Shown: positions 24,929-34,193 of the stretch, piece by piece | Numbering within the stretch: the stretch's first letter is position 1 | Layout: every line of letters begins with the position of its first letter | From: Sabulibacter ruber | GTDB taxonomy: Bacteria; Bacteroidota; Bacteroidia; Cytophagales; Hymenobacteraceae | Direction of reading: 5' to 3' | NCBI RefSeq assembly: GCF_017355955.1 | Contig: NZ_JAFFID010000002.1 | Coordinates: forward strand, 992,001-1,056,000 | DNA length: 64,000 nt | Translations under genes and position numbers: made by a program | Notes under the pieces: generated by a model | Databases searched by the model: none | What the model was told of the DNA's origin: nothing | Seen by the model: the letters and a program-made list of their open reading frames with translations, nothing else

Positions 24929-25039
24929 CTAGGTGTCCAGTAAACCATCGGTAGATACCTCGTCTTCCGGAAAAGCTCTCAGAAGCAAGATGGAGATAGC
25001 TACGCTGGTCACGGCAAGGGTAATCATGAGGGCTTTCAT
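24929..25039 (-). CDS. 36-residue single-pass membrane protein
   Basis: The minus strand reads MKALMITLAVTSVAISILLL and then RAFPEDEVSTDGLLDT, stop at 24929-24931. One hydrophobic helix (about residues 3-20) is followed by an acidic soluble tail. It starts 26 bp after the stop of the disordered-protein gene and is followed by a strong terminator, so the two genes are likely one transcript. I do not recognise the family. The clean position between gene and terminator is the best argument that it is translated. Confidence 0.55.
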   Translation of the reverse strand: MKALMITLAVTSVAISILLLRAFPEDEVSTDGLLDT

Positions 25040-25064
25040 CTTGACCAGAATGAAAGGCTACTGA

Positions 25065-26048
25065 TTAATAGTACCGTGGGTTATTGTCGCGGTTGTAAGG
25101 GAAAGAATCGTCTCCGCTGTCGGTTTCGTCTGACCAGCGCGGACCTCTTTCATAGCCGCGGTCATCGCGGGAGCGGTACTCATGGTTGTTCCGGCGGTTG
25201 TCCTGATCGTTCCAGCGGTGATCACGATCGTTGTCATGCTGGTTGCCTGACCGGTTGAACATGTTCTGTACGCCGTGTTTGATGTCATGCCAGGCTTCGC
25301 GTAAGCCTTCGCCCATGTCGCCAATCACATCGCCACGGTCGCGGTCTGCACGGCGGCCATCGTTACCGGTGTAGCGGTGCTCGTCATACCAGGTGTGGTT
25401 TCCGCTGCCGTAGCGGTAGTCATCGTCTTTGTAGCGGCTGCGTGAGCCCGGATATTCATTGTACGGGTTAGAGTCTGGGCGAGGCAGTTCATCGCGTACG
25501 CCGCGGGGCTCCATGTAGGCACCACGGTAGTAGTTCTCGTTGGAGTCATCGCGGCGGCGCTGCTCATTGACTCTGTTGTCTGAATGGATGCGGTCGTGGC
25601 CGTGTCCGTAGGAGTCCTGACGGGCCGAGTAATTACCGCGTCCGTCGCCGTACGGAGACCGGTTCTGGTTCTGGTTATTGTGGTTCCCGAAGGCCGGTCT
25701 GTCCTGGTGCTGGTTAGAGGAGCGGGTGCTGTTGCCCCGGCCATCGCCGTAGTTCAGGCTGTTGGGGTTGCGGTACACGCTGTGCTCGCGCTCGCCGTAG
25801 TGTTTGCCTAAGCTGCCGCCCAGATCTGCATTGGAGTTGCGCTGGTGCGAATCTTCTGGGAAGTGGCTCCGGTTTTGGTTGCTATACCCAGTATGGAAAT
25901 TGTTGCCGTTGCTCCATTGGTTGTCATGCGAGCGTTGGGTAGGTTGGTTGCGTTGTTGGTCTCTTTGGTACAATTCACGACCAACGCGGTGGTTTTCAAT
26001 CTCGTCATTCTGTTCCGGAGATTGCCAGTTTCTTTGATTATCCTGCAT
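25065..26048 (-). CDS. Low-complexity, intrinsically disordered Asn/Arg/Asp/Tyr-rich protein
   Basis: 327 residues starting MQDNQRNWQSPEQNDEIENH. Almost the whole chain is built from N, Q, R, D, H, G, S and Y, with repeats such as SPYGDGRGN, NYGDGRGN and RSRDDRGYERGPRW. The only segment with a likely fold is an amphipathic helix, GEGLREAWHDIKHGVQNMF (about residues 246-264). No signal peptide or membrane segment. Proteins of this look occur in Hymenobacteraceae and desiccation-tolerant bacteria, but I cannot name a characterised family. Composition suggests nucleic-acid binding or condensate-like behaviour; that is inference only. Confidence 0.7.
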   Translation of the reverse strand: MQDNQRNWQSPEQNDEIENHRVGRELYQRDQQRNQPTQRSHDNQWSNGNNFHTGYSNQNRSHFPEDSHQRNSNADLGGSLGKHYGEREHSVYRNPNSLNYGDGRGNSTRSSNQHQDRPAFGNHNNQNQNRSPYGDGRGNYSARQDSYGHGHDRIHSDNRVNEQRRRDDSNENYYRGAYMEPRGVRDELPRPDSNPYNEYPGSRSRYKDDDYRYGSGNHTWYDEHRYTGNDGRRADRDRGDVIGDMGEGLREAWHDIKHGVQNMFNRSGNQHDNDRDHRWNDQDNRRNNHEYRSRDDRGYERGPRWSDETDSGDDSFPYNRDNNPRYY

Positions 26049-26154
26049 GGTAGTAATTTTAAGATTCTAAGAACAATGCCCCTGTTTGCGAGGCGGATAG
26101 GTATATGTACGGTAGGCTTGCCAGAGGGTTAAGTTGGGCTATGCCGGGTTGGCG

Positions 26155-26190
26155 GTTTTTGCCTTATTTCTGTAAATGCAGGCTATAAAC
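26155..26190. repeat. Intergenic hairpin upstream of the disordered-protein gene
   Basis: GTTTttGCCT at the left, AGGCtatAAAC at the right, with an ATTTctgtAAAT inner stem. The element lies 107-142 bp upstream of the minus-strand start at 26048. Confidence 0.6.
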
Positions 26191-26256
26191 AGACTTTTTC
26201 AGAACCTTTGAGGCAAAAAACAGTAAGAGCAGGTGACAACTTTTTTAGCTCCATTT

Positions 26257-26415
26257 ATGAAAAGATATTTACCTCTGCTGGGTGTTTTCTTGTTGTTTTT
26301 TCTGGTGATGTCTGGGTTTGCCTACGGGGAGCCCCGCAAAGAATCAAATGTTTCTAAAACGGCTTTTGTGCAGCAGGTAGCACACGTGGCTTCTGAAACC
26401 AACATGCACCCATAA
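26257..26415 (+). CDS. Small exported protein of unknown function
   Basis: 52 residues from the ATG at 26257: MKRYLPLLGVFLLFFLVMSG, then a short polar tail ending ASETNMHP. The N-terminus is a typical signal peptide, with cleavage likely after FAYG. The mature part would be only about 28 residues. No family recognised. A strong bidirectional terminator follows at 26476-26523. Confidence 0.5.
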   Translation: MKRYLPLLGVFLLFFLVMSGFAYGEPRKESNVSKTAFVQQVAHVASETNMHP

Positions 26416-26475
26416 CGAGGGGCTGAGGGCTGCGTAAGCTTTCAGAAATGCCTCTTACACCAACAAACCAAACAA

Positions 26476-26523
26476 AAAAGCAGAAGGGCGGCCCGTTCAG
26501 TACGGGCCGCCCTTCTGCTTTTC
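26476..26523. terminator. Strong bidirectional terminator
   Basis: A perfect 20-bp stem whose core GGGCGGCCCGT / ACGGGCCGCCC is flanked by AAAAGCAGAA / TTCTGCTTTT, with a TCAGT loop. It separates the convergent small exported protein gene (+) and the response regulator gene (-). Confidence 0.95.
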
Positions 26524-26538
26524 TTAAGCGTTATCTTG

Positions 26539-26943
26539 TTATTGGAAGTAGTCTTGCAGGATTTCGCGCACATGGGCTTCTTCCAGGGGTTTGGAGATAT
26601 GCTGCTGTACGGCGTTGTATTTCTTCAGCTTTTCAAGGTCATAGAAGCTGGCCGAAGACGTAAGCATCATGACCACAATGCATTTCTGGGCAGACTCGGG
26701 TAGTTGGTGGTACTGGTCCAGGAACTCAAATCCATCCATCACCGGCATTTTAATGTCCAGGAACATCAGGTCTGGGAGGGGCTGGTTGTTGTCAATGGCG
26801 TTGGTCAAATACCTGAGCGCTTCTTCTCCGTTGGTGACCACTTCAATCTGGTCAGTAATGTTCATACGGGTGAGAAGCCGTTTGTTCAGGTAGTTGGTGG
26901 TTTCGTCATCGTCTACCAGCAAAATCAAGTTCAACCTTTTCAT
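26539..26943 (-). CDS. Single-domain response regulator (CheY-like receiver)
   Basis: 134 residues, receiver domain only. Acidic triad at residues 11-13 (LLVDDDETTN), phosphoacceptor Asp63 in FLDIKMPVMDGFEFL, Thr95 in VMMLTSSAS, and Lys118 in HISKPL. No DNA-binding or enzymatic output. It starts 28 bp after the stop of the seven-PAS histidine kinase and is most likely its cognate partner or a phosphate sink. CAAATATA at 26948-26955 reads as TATATTTG on the coding strand, a possible internal -7 box, but it sits only 5 bp from the start codon. Confidence 0.93.
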   Translation of the reverse strand: MKRLNLILLVDDDETTNYLNKRLLTRMNITDQIEVVTNGEEALRYLTNAIDNNQPLPDLMFLDIKMPVMDGFEFLDQYHQLPESAQKCIVVMMLTSSASFYDLEKLKKYNAVQQHISKPLEEAHVREILQDYFQ

Positions 26944-26971
26944 AGGACAAATATAGAAAGCCAGTAGGCTA

Positions 26972-29900
26972 TTAAGCGTTATTTTTAAAATAAATAGTAA
27001 AGGTGGTGCCTTGGCCTACTTCGCTTTCCACCTCTATGCGGCCTCCGTTTTTCTGCACAATCCGGTTCAGAATATACAGTCCCAGGCCAGACCCATCTAC
27101 GTGGTTATGGAAGCGCTTGAACATCTGGAACAGTTTGGCGCCGTGTTTCTCCAGGTCCATGCCCATGCCGTTGTCCTGTACTTTGAGCACAGTGAAGTCG
27201 GCCTGCTTGTAGGTGTGCAAATACACCTCCGGCACTCTGTCTGGGGAGCGGTATTTCACCGCATTACTGATAAGGTTGTACAGAATACTTTTCAGGTTCA
27301 CGCGGGAGAATACCAGCGTAGGAGCCTGGGAGAAGTCACAGGTTATCTTGGCTTTAGAGTTTTGAATAAGGTCCTGGATGCTGAGTTTTACCTCGTCTAC
27401 CAACTCAGAGAGCGAAGATTCCTCCAGGTGGGCATCAATCTCTTTCTGCACCTTCACAATCTCGGCCAGGTCTGAGATGGTGGTATTGATCTGCCGCAGA
27501 GACTTGTTGAACATACTGATCAAGAGTTCTGCGTCTGGGTCATGGAACGTGGCATTCTGGGTAAGCTCCTGGAAAATGCCGGCCATGTTGATGATGGGCA
27601 ACTTGAGGTCATGCGAGGCGGTGTAGACAAAGCTGTCCAGGTCTTCATTGATGCTGCGCAACTCACGGTTGGTCTGCTCCATGAGAGCCTCGTTCTGTTT
27701 CTGGTCTTCAATATCGGTGCAAGTGCCAAACCACCTGATGATGTTGCCCTCCTGGTCGCGCAGAGGCAATGCCCGGGCCAGGAACCAGCGCCAAGTTCCG
27801 TCAGAACTCCGCTTAAAGCGGTACTCAATCTCGTAGGGGGCACCGGTCTCCAGGGAGTATTGCCAGCGGGTTGCGGCACGTTCCTGGTCATCTGGGTGCA
27901 GGAGTTTGTTCCACATGTCTTTGCCTTTGCTGGTCTCCACGTCATAGCCGGTAAAGTCTACCCACCGCTGGTTGAAGTAGTCATGGTAGCCCTGGGCATC
28001 GGTGGTCCAGACCAGTTGCGGCATACTTTCTGCCAGGAACTGGAACTGCCGGATGCTTTCCTGCAGGGCCAGTTGGGTTTCTTTCTGGTCGTGGATATCG
28101 GTGTGGGAGCCTACCCACATGGTAATGTTGCCCTGGGCGTCGCGCATGGGTACGCCTCTTACCAGGAACCACCGGTACTCTCCGCTTTTGCTGGAACGCC
28201 ACCGGTTTTCAATGACAAAGTGCTGCCCGGTAGCCAGCGAGCGCTGCCACCCCGTGTTGGTAGCTTGCAGGTCATCTGGGTGGATGTATTCTTCCCAACC
28301 CCAGCCGGTGAGTTCCTCACGGGTGCCTCCTAAATAGTCATACCATTGCTGGCTGTAGTAATCTATGTACCCGTCTGGCTTGCTGGTAAAGGTCATGTGG
28401 GGCAGGGCATCCAGGATCTGGGTTATGCGGTCATGGGAAGCCTGAAGTTCGGCGGTGAGTTTTTCAGCTTTTTGCTTGGCCCGTACCCGTTCAGTTACTT
28501 CCACAATAAGCATCATGACGCCTTCCACCGTTTGGTCCTGGCTGAACAAGGGTTGGTAGATGAAATCAAAATACCCTACTTCCAGGGTGCCGTTGCCCTG
28601 GCGGTCAAGATAGGCTTGCTGCTCATTGCCCCGGTACAACTTACCGGTAGCATACACTTTCTCCAGGATGTCAAAATACCCCTGATGCTCTAATTCTGGA
28701 AGTGCCTCTTTGAAAGGTTTGCCTACAATGTCGCGGCCACCAATGAGTTGTCTGAACAGTGGCGTGGCGAAATCGCCTACCCAGTTGGCACCTTTGAGAA
28801 CGGCAAACTGCACCGGGGCCTGGGCCAACATGCGTTGCACGTAATTGTCCCGCTCCCGCAGGGTTTGCTGTATGTCTTTCTGCTCCTGAATGTCTGTGTC
28901 TACCCCAATCCAGGCCTGGATATTTCCCTGCTCATCATGCAGCGGTGTGGCACGCATGGTAAACCAGCGGTACTGGCCGTCTGAGGCTCGCTTCAGCCGG
29001 GCCTCGTTCACGTACTCCTGGCCGCTCTCCAGCGCCCTGGCCCAGATAGCGGCAGTAGAAGCCAGGTCGTCTGGGTGTACTACTTTGTCCCAGCCCTCAT
29101 CCGGGCCCTGATTGCCGGTGTAGTCATACCAGGCTTTGTTGAAGTAGTAAATGTAGCCATCGGCACGGGCTACCCAGGCTATTTCCGGGATGCCCTCCAG
29201 CAAGGCGCGTACGTGATCGGCGCTGGCCTTCAGTTCCGCGGCATACCGGTTTTTCTCTGTGAGGTCCAGCATGGCCCCAATCATGCGCAAGGGCTTGCCG
29301 TCTGCATCACGGGAAATGAACCCACGGTCCAGGATCTCGGCGTAGGTACCGTCTGCCTTCCTGAACCGGTATTCATCCTGCCAGGTGACGCCGTCACCGT
29401 CAATGACCTCATGGATGCCGTCTACCACGCGCTGGGCGTCTTCTGTATGAATGCGGCTGTACCACGAGTTTACATCATGCTCTATTTCTTCTTCTTTGTA
29501 CCCAAAGGTGATTTTGAACCCGTCGTTCCACCAGATGGTGTCATCGGTTAAATCCCAGTCCCAGATAACGTCATTGGTGGCTTTGGCAATCAGTTCAAAA
29601 CGCTTCAGGTTCTCTCTGGCTTGCCGGGCCTGGCTTTCTTGGTATTCAATGTCTACCATGGTACCCATCATGCGGTAGGGCTCGCCGGCCTGGTCATAGA
29701 GAATGAACCCGTGGTCTGTGACTTGGGTAAAGGAGCCGTCTGCTTTCTGAAAGCGGTAGCTGCCCGTCCAGACTTTCTCTTTCCGCTCAATGATGTGCCG
29801 CAGGCTTTGTTTGATGGGCGTGTAGTCTTCCGGATGCACTTTTAAGTCCCAGGAGTCTGGGGCTTCTCCGTCTTCTGAAACCTGGTAGCCAAAGACCTGC

Positions 29901-30457
29901 TCAAAGTTCTTGCTCCAGAAAAACTTCTTGCTTTCTACGTCATAGTCCCAGGAAACACCTCCTGAGGCTTCGGCAATGGCAACCAGGCTGTTATGGGCCG
30001 TTTCTGAGTTCTTTTTCTCTTTCTGCTCCTGCGTGACATCTACTACGTTATGGATGAGGTAGAGAACGTCGCCGGTTGGGTCCAGCACCGGAGTGTTCAG
30101 CGGTTGCCAGTATTTCTCCTCAAACCCGCCCCCTAAGGCTGCGGGCTTGGTGACATCGTAGCGCTGCACTTCCATTTTGTGCGGAACCTTGTGGTCTCTG
30201 GCGTATTCCAGGGAACGGCGCAGGTTCAGTACGCCCTTGGCCTCCGGCACATCTGGGTTGTCTGGGTACACTTCAAACAAACCGCGGCCAATGATTGACC
30301 GGTCTTTGAAGGTAGAATGCAGGTAAGCGTCACTAGCCTCCACAATGGTGAAGTCTGGGGTAAGCACAATATAAAGCCCAGGTAATGCCCTAAAGACAGA
30401 TAAGATATCTTGGGCAATAGCTGGGACTGTAGACGAGTTCATGCGCAATGAATTCAA
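26972..30457 (-). CDS. Multi-PAS sensor histidine kinase (about seven PAS domains)
   Basis: 1161 residues from 30457; an ATG at 30442 (MNSSTVPAIAQ) is also plausible. About seven PAS/PAC modules are visible, each ending in a DxTExK-like linker: FRALPGLYIVLTPDF (first), WDYDVESKKFFWS, WDWDLTDDTIWW, IAWVARADGYIYYFNKAWYD, APVQFAVLKGANWVG, HMTFTSKPDGYIDYYSQQWYD and QLVWTTDAQGYHDYFNQRWVD. The kinase core follows: HisKA with His949 in FVYTASHDLKLP, N box LISNAVKYR, G1 DNGMGM, and G2 GSGLGL near residue 1190 of the coding order (about 1120-1130). No transmembrane segment, so it senses cytoplasmic signals. Operon with the downstream receiver-only regulator. Confidence 0.93.
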   Translation of the reverse strand: MNSLRMNSSTVPAIAQDILSVFRALPGLYIVLTPDFTIVEASDAYLHSTFKDRSIIGRGLFEVYPDNPDVPEAKGVLNLRRSLEYARDHKVPHKMEVQRYDVTKPAALGGGFEEKYWQPLNTPVLDPTGDVLYLIHNVVDVTQEQKEKKNSETAHNSLVAIAEASGGVSWDYDVESKKFFWSKNFEQVFGYQVSEDGEAPDSWDLKVHPEDYTPIKQSLRHIIERKEKVWTGSYRFQKADGSFTQVTDHGFILYDQAGEPYRMMGTMVDIEYQESQARQARENLKRFELIAKATNDVIWDWDLTDDTIWWNDGFKITFGYKEEEIEHDVNSWYSRIHTEDAQRVVDGIHEVIDGDGVTWQDEYRFRKADGTYAEILDRGFISRDADGKPLRMIGAMLDLTEKNRYAAELKASADHVRALLEGIPEIAWVARADGYIYYFNKAWYDYTGNQGPDEGWDKVVHPDDLASTAAIWARALESGQEYVNEARLKRASDGQYRWFTMRATPLHDEQGNIQAWIGVDTDIQEQKDIQQTLRERDNYVQRMLAQAPVQFAVLKGANWVGDFATPLFRQLIGGRDIVGKPFKEALPELEHQGYFDILEKVYATGKLYRGNEQQAYLDRQGNGTLEVGYFDFIYQPLFSQDQTVEGVMMLIVEVTERVRAKQKAEKLTAELQASHDRITQILDALPHMTFTSKPDGYIDYYSQQWYDYLGGTREELTGWGWEEYIHPDDLQATNTGWQRSLATGQHFVIENRWRSSKSGEYRWFLVRGVPMRDAQGNITMWVGSHTDIHDQKETQLALQESIRQFQFLAESMPQLVWTTDAQGYHDYFNQRWVDFTGYDVETSKGKDMWNKLLHPDDQERAATRWQYSLETGAPYEIEYRFKRSSDGTWRWFLARALPLRDQEGNIIRWFGTCTDIEDQKQNEALMEQTNRELRSINEDLDSFVYTASHDLKLPIINMAGIFQELTQNATFHDPDAELLISMFNKSLRQINTTISDLAEIVKVQKEIDAHLEESSLSELVDEVKLSIQDLIQNSKAKITCDFSQAPTLVFSRVNLKSILYNLISNAVKYRSPDRVPEVYLHTYKQADFTVLKVQDNGMGMDLEKHGAKLFQMFKRFHNHVDGSGLGLYILNRIVQKNGGRIEVESEVGQGTTFTIYFKNNA

Positions 30458-30529
30458 AAGTTCTGGTGAGATTCACCTCATAAACGGCATTTTGCCAATT
30501 GCCAAGGATAACCGAAGAACAGCTTGTTT

Positions 30530-30565
30530 GTTTCCGGCCTGTTTTCTGTGAAACAGGCTGGAAAC
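30530..30565. repeat. Intergenic TTT-AAA hairpin between mfd and the histidine kinase gene
   Basis: Arms GTTTCCGGCCTGTTT (30530-30544) and AAACAGGCTGGAAAC (30551-30565) pair along 15 bp with one G-T wobble around a TCTGTG apex. It lies 5 bp downstream of the mfd stop (minus strand), consistent with termination or 3'-end protection. Confidence 0.85.
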
Positions 30566-30569
30566 AACC

Positions 30570-33500
30570 TTAAGCCTGCAGTTGCTCAAAGATCTCCTTC
30601 GCTTCATCTAAGGTAGATACATCTTCCACAACTACAATAAGCTTGTCTTTGGCTTCTTTCAATCTGGACCGGCGGGAGTGCTGCTGCACGTACTGCAAAA
30701 TACGGCTAAAGGTTTCAGAGTGGAAGAAGGAGTCATTGTTCTGGCTGGGGATGTACCCCCTGAGGGTGTCTTTTTTGAGCGTGAGTTTCTCAAAACCCAG
30801 GTGACAAGCTTCCCAACGCATCTTCACAATGGCTACCAGCTGCTGCACCTCGGGCGGCAGCGGCCCGAACCGGTCTACCATGCCCTCCACCAGTTTCTCC
30901 AGGCTCTCCAGGTCTTTCACGCTGTCCAGTTTGCTGTACATCTGCAGACGCTCAGAAATGTTGCTGATGTAGGTGTCTGGGATGAGGATCTCCAGGTCGG
31001 TTTCTACAGAGCATTCGCGCACCGGCTCTATCACTTTCTCCAGTTCCATGTCTTTGAAGAACAGGTCGCGGAACTCGGTTTCCTTGAGTTCCTGCACGGC
31101 CTCGTCCAGAATCTGGTGGTAGGCCTCAAAGCCCAGGTCATTGATGAACCCGCTCTGCTCGCCGCCCAACAGGTTACCCGCGCCGCGGATGTCCAGGTCG
31201 CGCATGGCAATCTTAAAGCCTTCGCCCAGGTCTGAGAACTCTTCCAGGGTGCTCAGGCGCTTGCGGGCATCAGACGGCAAACCGGATACCGGAGGCGTTA
31301 ACAGGTAGCAATACGCTTTCTTGTTGGAACGGCCCACGCGCCCCCGCATCTGGTGCAGATCGCTTAACCCAAACATGTGCGCCCGGTTGATGATGATGGT
31401 GTTGGCGTTAGGAATGTCCAGCCCGCTTTCAATGATGTTGGTGCTCACCAGCACATCGTACTCGCCTTCCACAAAGCGCATCATGCGTTTCTCCAGCTCC
31501 TCTGGGTCCATCTGGCCGTGCGCGTAAGTGATCTTGGCATCGGGCACCAGTTTGAGGATGAGGTTAGCCATCTCCTCAATGTCTGAAATGCGGTTGTGCA
31601 CAAAGAACACCTGCCCCTTGCGCTTGAGCTCATGCGATACGGCATCTCTGATAAGGCTTTCATCAAAGACGTGTAGCTCGGTTTGCACCGGTTGGCGGTT
31701 AGGCGGCGGCGTAGCGATCACGGAAAGGTCACGAGCCCCCATCAGGGAGAAGTGCAGCGTGCGCGGAATTGGCGTGGCCGTAAGCGTGAGCGTGTCTACG
31801 TTCACTTTCATCTCCTTGAGCCGGTCTTTCGTTTTCACGCCAAATTTCTGTTCCTCGTCAATAATCAGGAGGCCCAGGTTTTTGAACTTCACGTCTTTGC
31901 TCACCAGGCGGTGCGTGCCTATGAGAATATCGGTTTTGCCTTCAGCCAAACGGCCCAGGGTTTCTTTTATCTGCTTAGTGGTCTTGAAGCGGTTGATGTA
32001 CTCCACGTTTACCGGAAATGCTTCTAAACGGTCCCGGAACGTTTTGTAGTGCTGCATGGCCAGGATGGTGGTAGGCACCAGCACGGCCACTTGCTTGCCG
32101 TCGCAGGCCGCTTTGAACGCCGCCCGTATGGCCACCTCGGTCTTCCCGAAGCCCACGTCGCCGCAGACCAGCCGGTCCATAGGGTGGGGCTGCTCCATGT
32201 CGTTTTTCACGTCTTCGGTGGCCTTGCCCTGGTCTGGGGTGTCTTCATAGATAAACGAAGATTCCAGCTCAGCTTGCAGGAAACCATCGCGGGAGAAGGC
32301 GTACCCGGGGGCACCTTTGCGTTTGGCGTACAAAGAAATAAGCTCGGCGGCAATGTCTTTGACTTTGCTTTTGACGCGCTTCTTCTTGTTTTCCCATTCC
32401 TGCGAGCCCAGTTTGCTCATGGTAGGCGGCGTGCCTTCCTTGCCGGTGTACTTGCTGATCTTGTGCAGCGAGTGAATGCTCACGTACAGCAAATCGTCAT
32501 CGCGGTACACCAATCGTATCGCTTCCTGCAGGCGGCCGCCTACTTCCACTTTCTCCAGCCCCGCAAAACGCCCGATGCCGTAGTCCATGTGCGTGACGTA
32601 GTCGCCGGGTTTAAGGGTGCGCAGTTCTTTAAGCGTGATGGCCTTTGATTTGGAGTAGCCTTCTTTGGTTTTGTGCTTGTAGAAACGCTCAAACAGCTGG
32701 TGGTCTGTGTAGCACACCACTTTAACCAGATCATCAATGAACCCTTCGCGCAGGGCCAGCATCATGTGCTGGAACCGTACGTCATGGTCCAACTCGTCAA
32801 AAATGGTGCGGAGCCTATCTGCCTGGCGGGGCGACTCAGCAGCAATCACGTTCACGTAACCGTTGCTCTGGTTTTCGTGCAGGTTGCTCACCAGCCGCTG
32901 GAAATCTTTGTTGAACGAAGGCTGCGGGTGCGCCTGGAACTGGATGACCTCGGCGTTCTTGAAGTTGAAGCGCTTGCCAAACTCCACCAAAGTGAATGCC
33001 TCCAGCCGTTTCTTGAAACCCTTGCCAGATTCAAACAGATCCTCGGGTTTGGACACAATCTGCACGCCGGCGCTGGCCTCCAGCATTTCCTGGAAAGACT
33101 GCTCGGCTTTCTCGTAAGACTCAGACACCACCTCCACGGTGTGGCGATAGTCCTTCACCCAAATCTTGCTGTTTTCAGGAATAAAGTCCAGAAACGACTC
33201 CCGGGTTTCCTGCAGCAGTTTGGTCTGCACGTTAGGGATGATGGAGATCTGCTTCTTCTGCTCTACCGAAAGCTGCGTGTTGGGATCAAACGTCCGGATG
33301 CTTTCAATCTCATCACCGAACAGCTCCAGGCGGAAAGGCAGGTCGTTGGCGTAGGAGAACACGTCAATGATGCCCCCGCGCACGGCAAACTGACCAGCTT
33401 CGTAGACAAAATCGGTACGTTCAAAGTCATAGCTGGTGAGTACCTCAGAGAGGAAATTCACGTCCAGCTTTTCGCCCACTTTGGCACCCAGCGTATTGGC

Positions 33501-33926
33501 CACCAGTGATTTTTTGTTGATCACTTTCTCGGTGAGGGCCTCTGGGTAGGTCACAATGAAAGACCCGGCTCCGGCGCGGTCATTGAGGCGGTTCAGGACC
33601 TCGGCGCGCAGCAGAATGTTGGCGTTCTCGGTATGGTCAAACTGGTAAGCCCGTTTGTACGAGCTGGGGAAGAGCATCACTTCCTGGTCATTCTCCAGCA
33701 GGTTAGAAAGATCGCTGTAGAAATAAGCGGCCTCTTCGCGGTCATGCAGAATGAACAGGTGCGTATTGGGCTGCAGGGTTTGCAGGGCAGACGCCACCAC
33801 GGCATCTAAGCTGCCCACCAGCCCTTTCAATTGTATATGATGAGGTTCAGGAGACTGCAGGCGCTGCGCCACGGTTTGCACCACGGGGTCTTGCCGGTAC
33901 AGTTCCAAAAATTGAGTTGCTTTCAA
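30570..33926 (-). CDS. mfd: Transcription-repair coupling factor
   Basis: 1118 residues, standard length. Layout: UvrB-homology N-terminal module with the UvrA-binding region; a CarD-like RNA polymerase interaction domain (LKPGDYVTHMDYGIGRFAGL); SF2 translocase motifs including CGDVGFGKTEVAIRAAF (Walker A), LLIIDEEQKFG (DEEQ box), TLTATPIPRTLHFSLMG and MRGRVGRSNKKAYCYLL; and the C-terminal TRCF regulatory domain. Mfd removes RNA polymerase stalled at DNA lesions and recruits UvrA. It is a single gene here, bounded by a hairpin at 30530-30565. Confidence 0.97.
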   Translation of the reverse strand: MKATQFLELYRQDPVVQTVAQRLQSPEPHHIQLKGLVGSLDAVVASALQTLQPNTHLFILHDREEAAYFYSDLSNLLENDQEVMLFPSSYKRAYQFDHTENANILLRAEVLNRLNDRAGAGSFIVTYPEALTEKVINKKSLVANTLGAKVGEKLDVNFLSEVLTSYDFERTDFVYEAGQFAVRGGIIDVFSYANDLPFRLELFGDEIESIRTFDPNTQLSVEQKKQISIIPNVQTKLLQETRESFLDFIPENSKIWVKDYRHTVEVVSESYEKAEQSFQEMLEASAGVQIVSKPEDLFESGKGFKKRLEAFTLVEFGKRFNFKNAEVIQFQAHPQPSFNKDFQRLVSNLHENQSNGYVNVIAAESPRQADRLRTIFDELDHDVRFQHMMLALREGFIDDLVKVVCYTDHQLFERFYKHKTKEGYSKSKAITLKELRTLKPGDYVTHMDYGIGRFAGLEKVEVGGRLQEAIRLVYRDDDLLYVSIHSLHKISKYTGKEGTPPTMSKLGSQEWENKKKRVKSKVKDIAAELISLYAKRKGAPGYAFSRDGFLQAELESSFIYEDTPDQGKATEDVKNDMEQPHPMDRLVCGDVGFGKTEVAIRAAFKAACDGKQVAVLVPTTILAMQHYKTFRDRLEAFPVNVEYINRFKTTKQIKETLGRLAEGKTDILIGTHRLVSKDVKFKNLGLLIIDEEQKFGVKTKDRLKEMKVNVDTLTLTATPIPRTLHFSLMGARDLSVIATPPPNRQPVQTELHVFDESLIRDAVSHELKRKGQVFFVHNRISDIEEMANLILKLVPDAKITYAHGQMDPEELEKRMMRFVEGEYDVLVSTNIIESGLDIPNANTIIINRAHMFGLSDLHQMRGRVGRSNKKAYCYLLTPPVSGLPSDARKRLSTLEEFSDLGEGFKIAMRDLDIRGAGNLLGGEQSGFINDLGFEAYHQILDEAVQELKETEFRDLFFKDMELEKVIEPVRECSVETDLEILIPDTYISNISERLQMYSKLDSVKDLESLEKLVEGMVDRFGPLPPEVQQLVAIVKMRWEACHLGFEKLTLKKDTLRGYIPSQNNDSFFHSETFSRILQYVQQHSRRSRLKEAKDKLIVVVEDVSTLDEAKEIFEQLQA

Positions 33927-34151
33927 AGTAAATCTAATCTAGAAAAACAGGGGCAAAGCTAGCCATTCTTGCCGGTTACTGGAAACGAAGAGCAAGAGGG
34001 CTTAGTTGCCTTCAAACCTAAAGGTATAGGCCTATCTGTCAACAACATTTTAGGCGTATTTTCTCCAAAACAGTCAAAAAATGGAGAACGCTGGCCTAAC
34101 GCAAACCAGAGGTAATTTGATTACGCAGTAAAATATGTACTGCAAATGCTT

Positions 34152-34159
34152 TATTTTTG
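34152..34159 (+). promoter_or_regulatory. Putative -7 element for the PAS protein gene
   Basis: TATTTTTG fits TAnnTTTG and lies 34 bp before the ATG at 34194. No TTTG is found at the expected -33 spacing, so it may be weak or regulated. Confidence 0.4.
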
Positions 34160-34193
34160 GCACCGCATTCCTTCCTAAGCTTAACCTCTGCAT

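Noticed and set aside
25076..25811. Open frames antisense to the disordered protein gene
   Set aside because: They are by-products of the low-complexity codons on the opposite strand; the Asn/Arg-rich frame is longest and is followed by the small gene and terminator.
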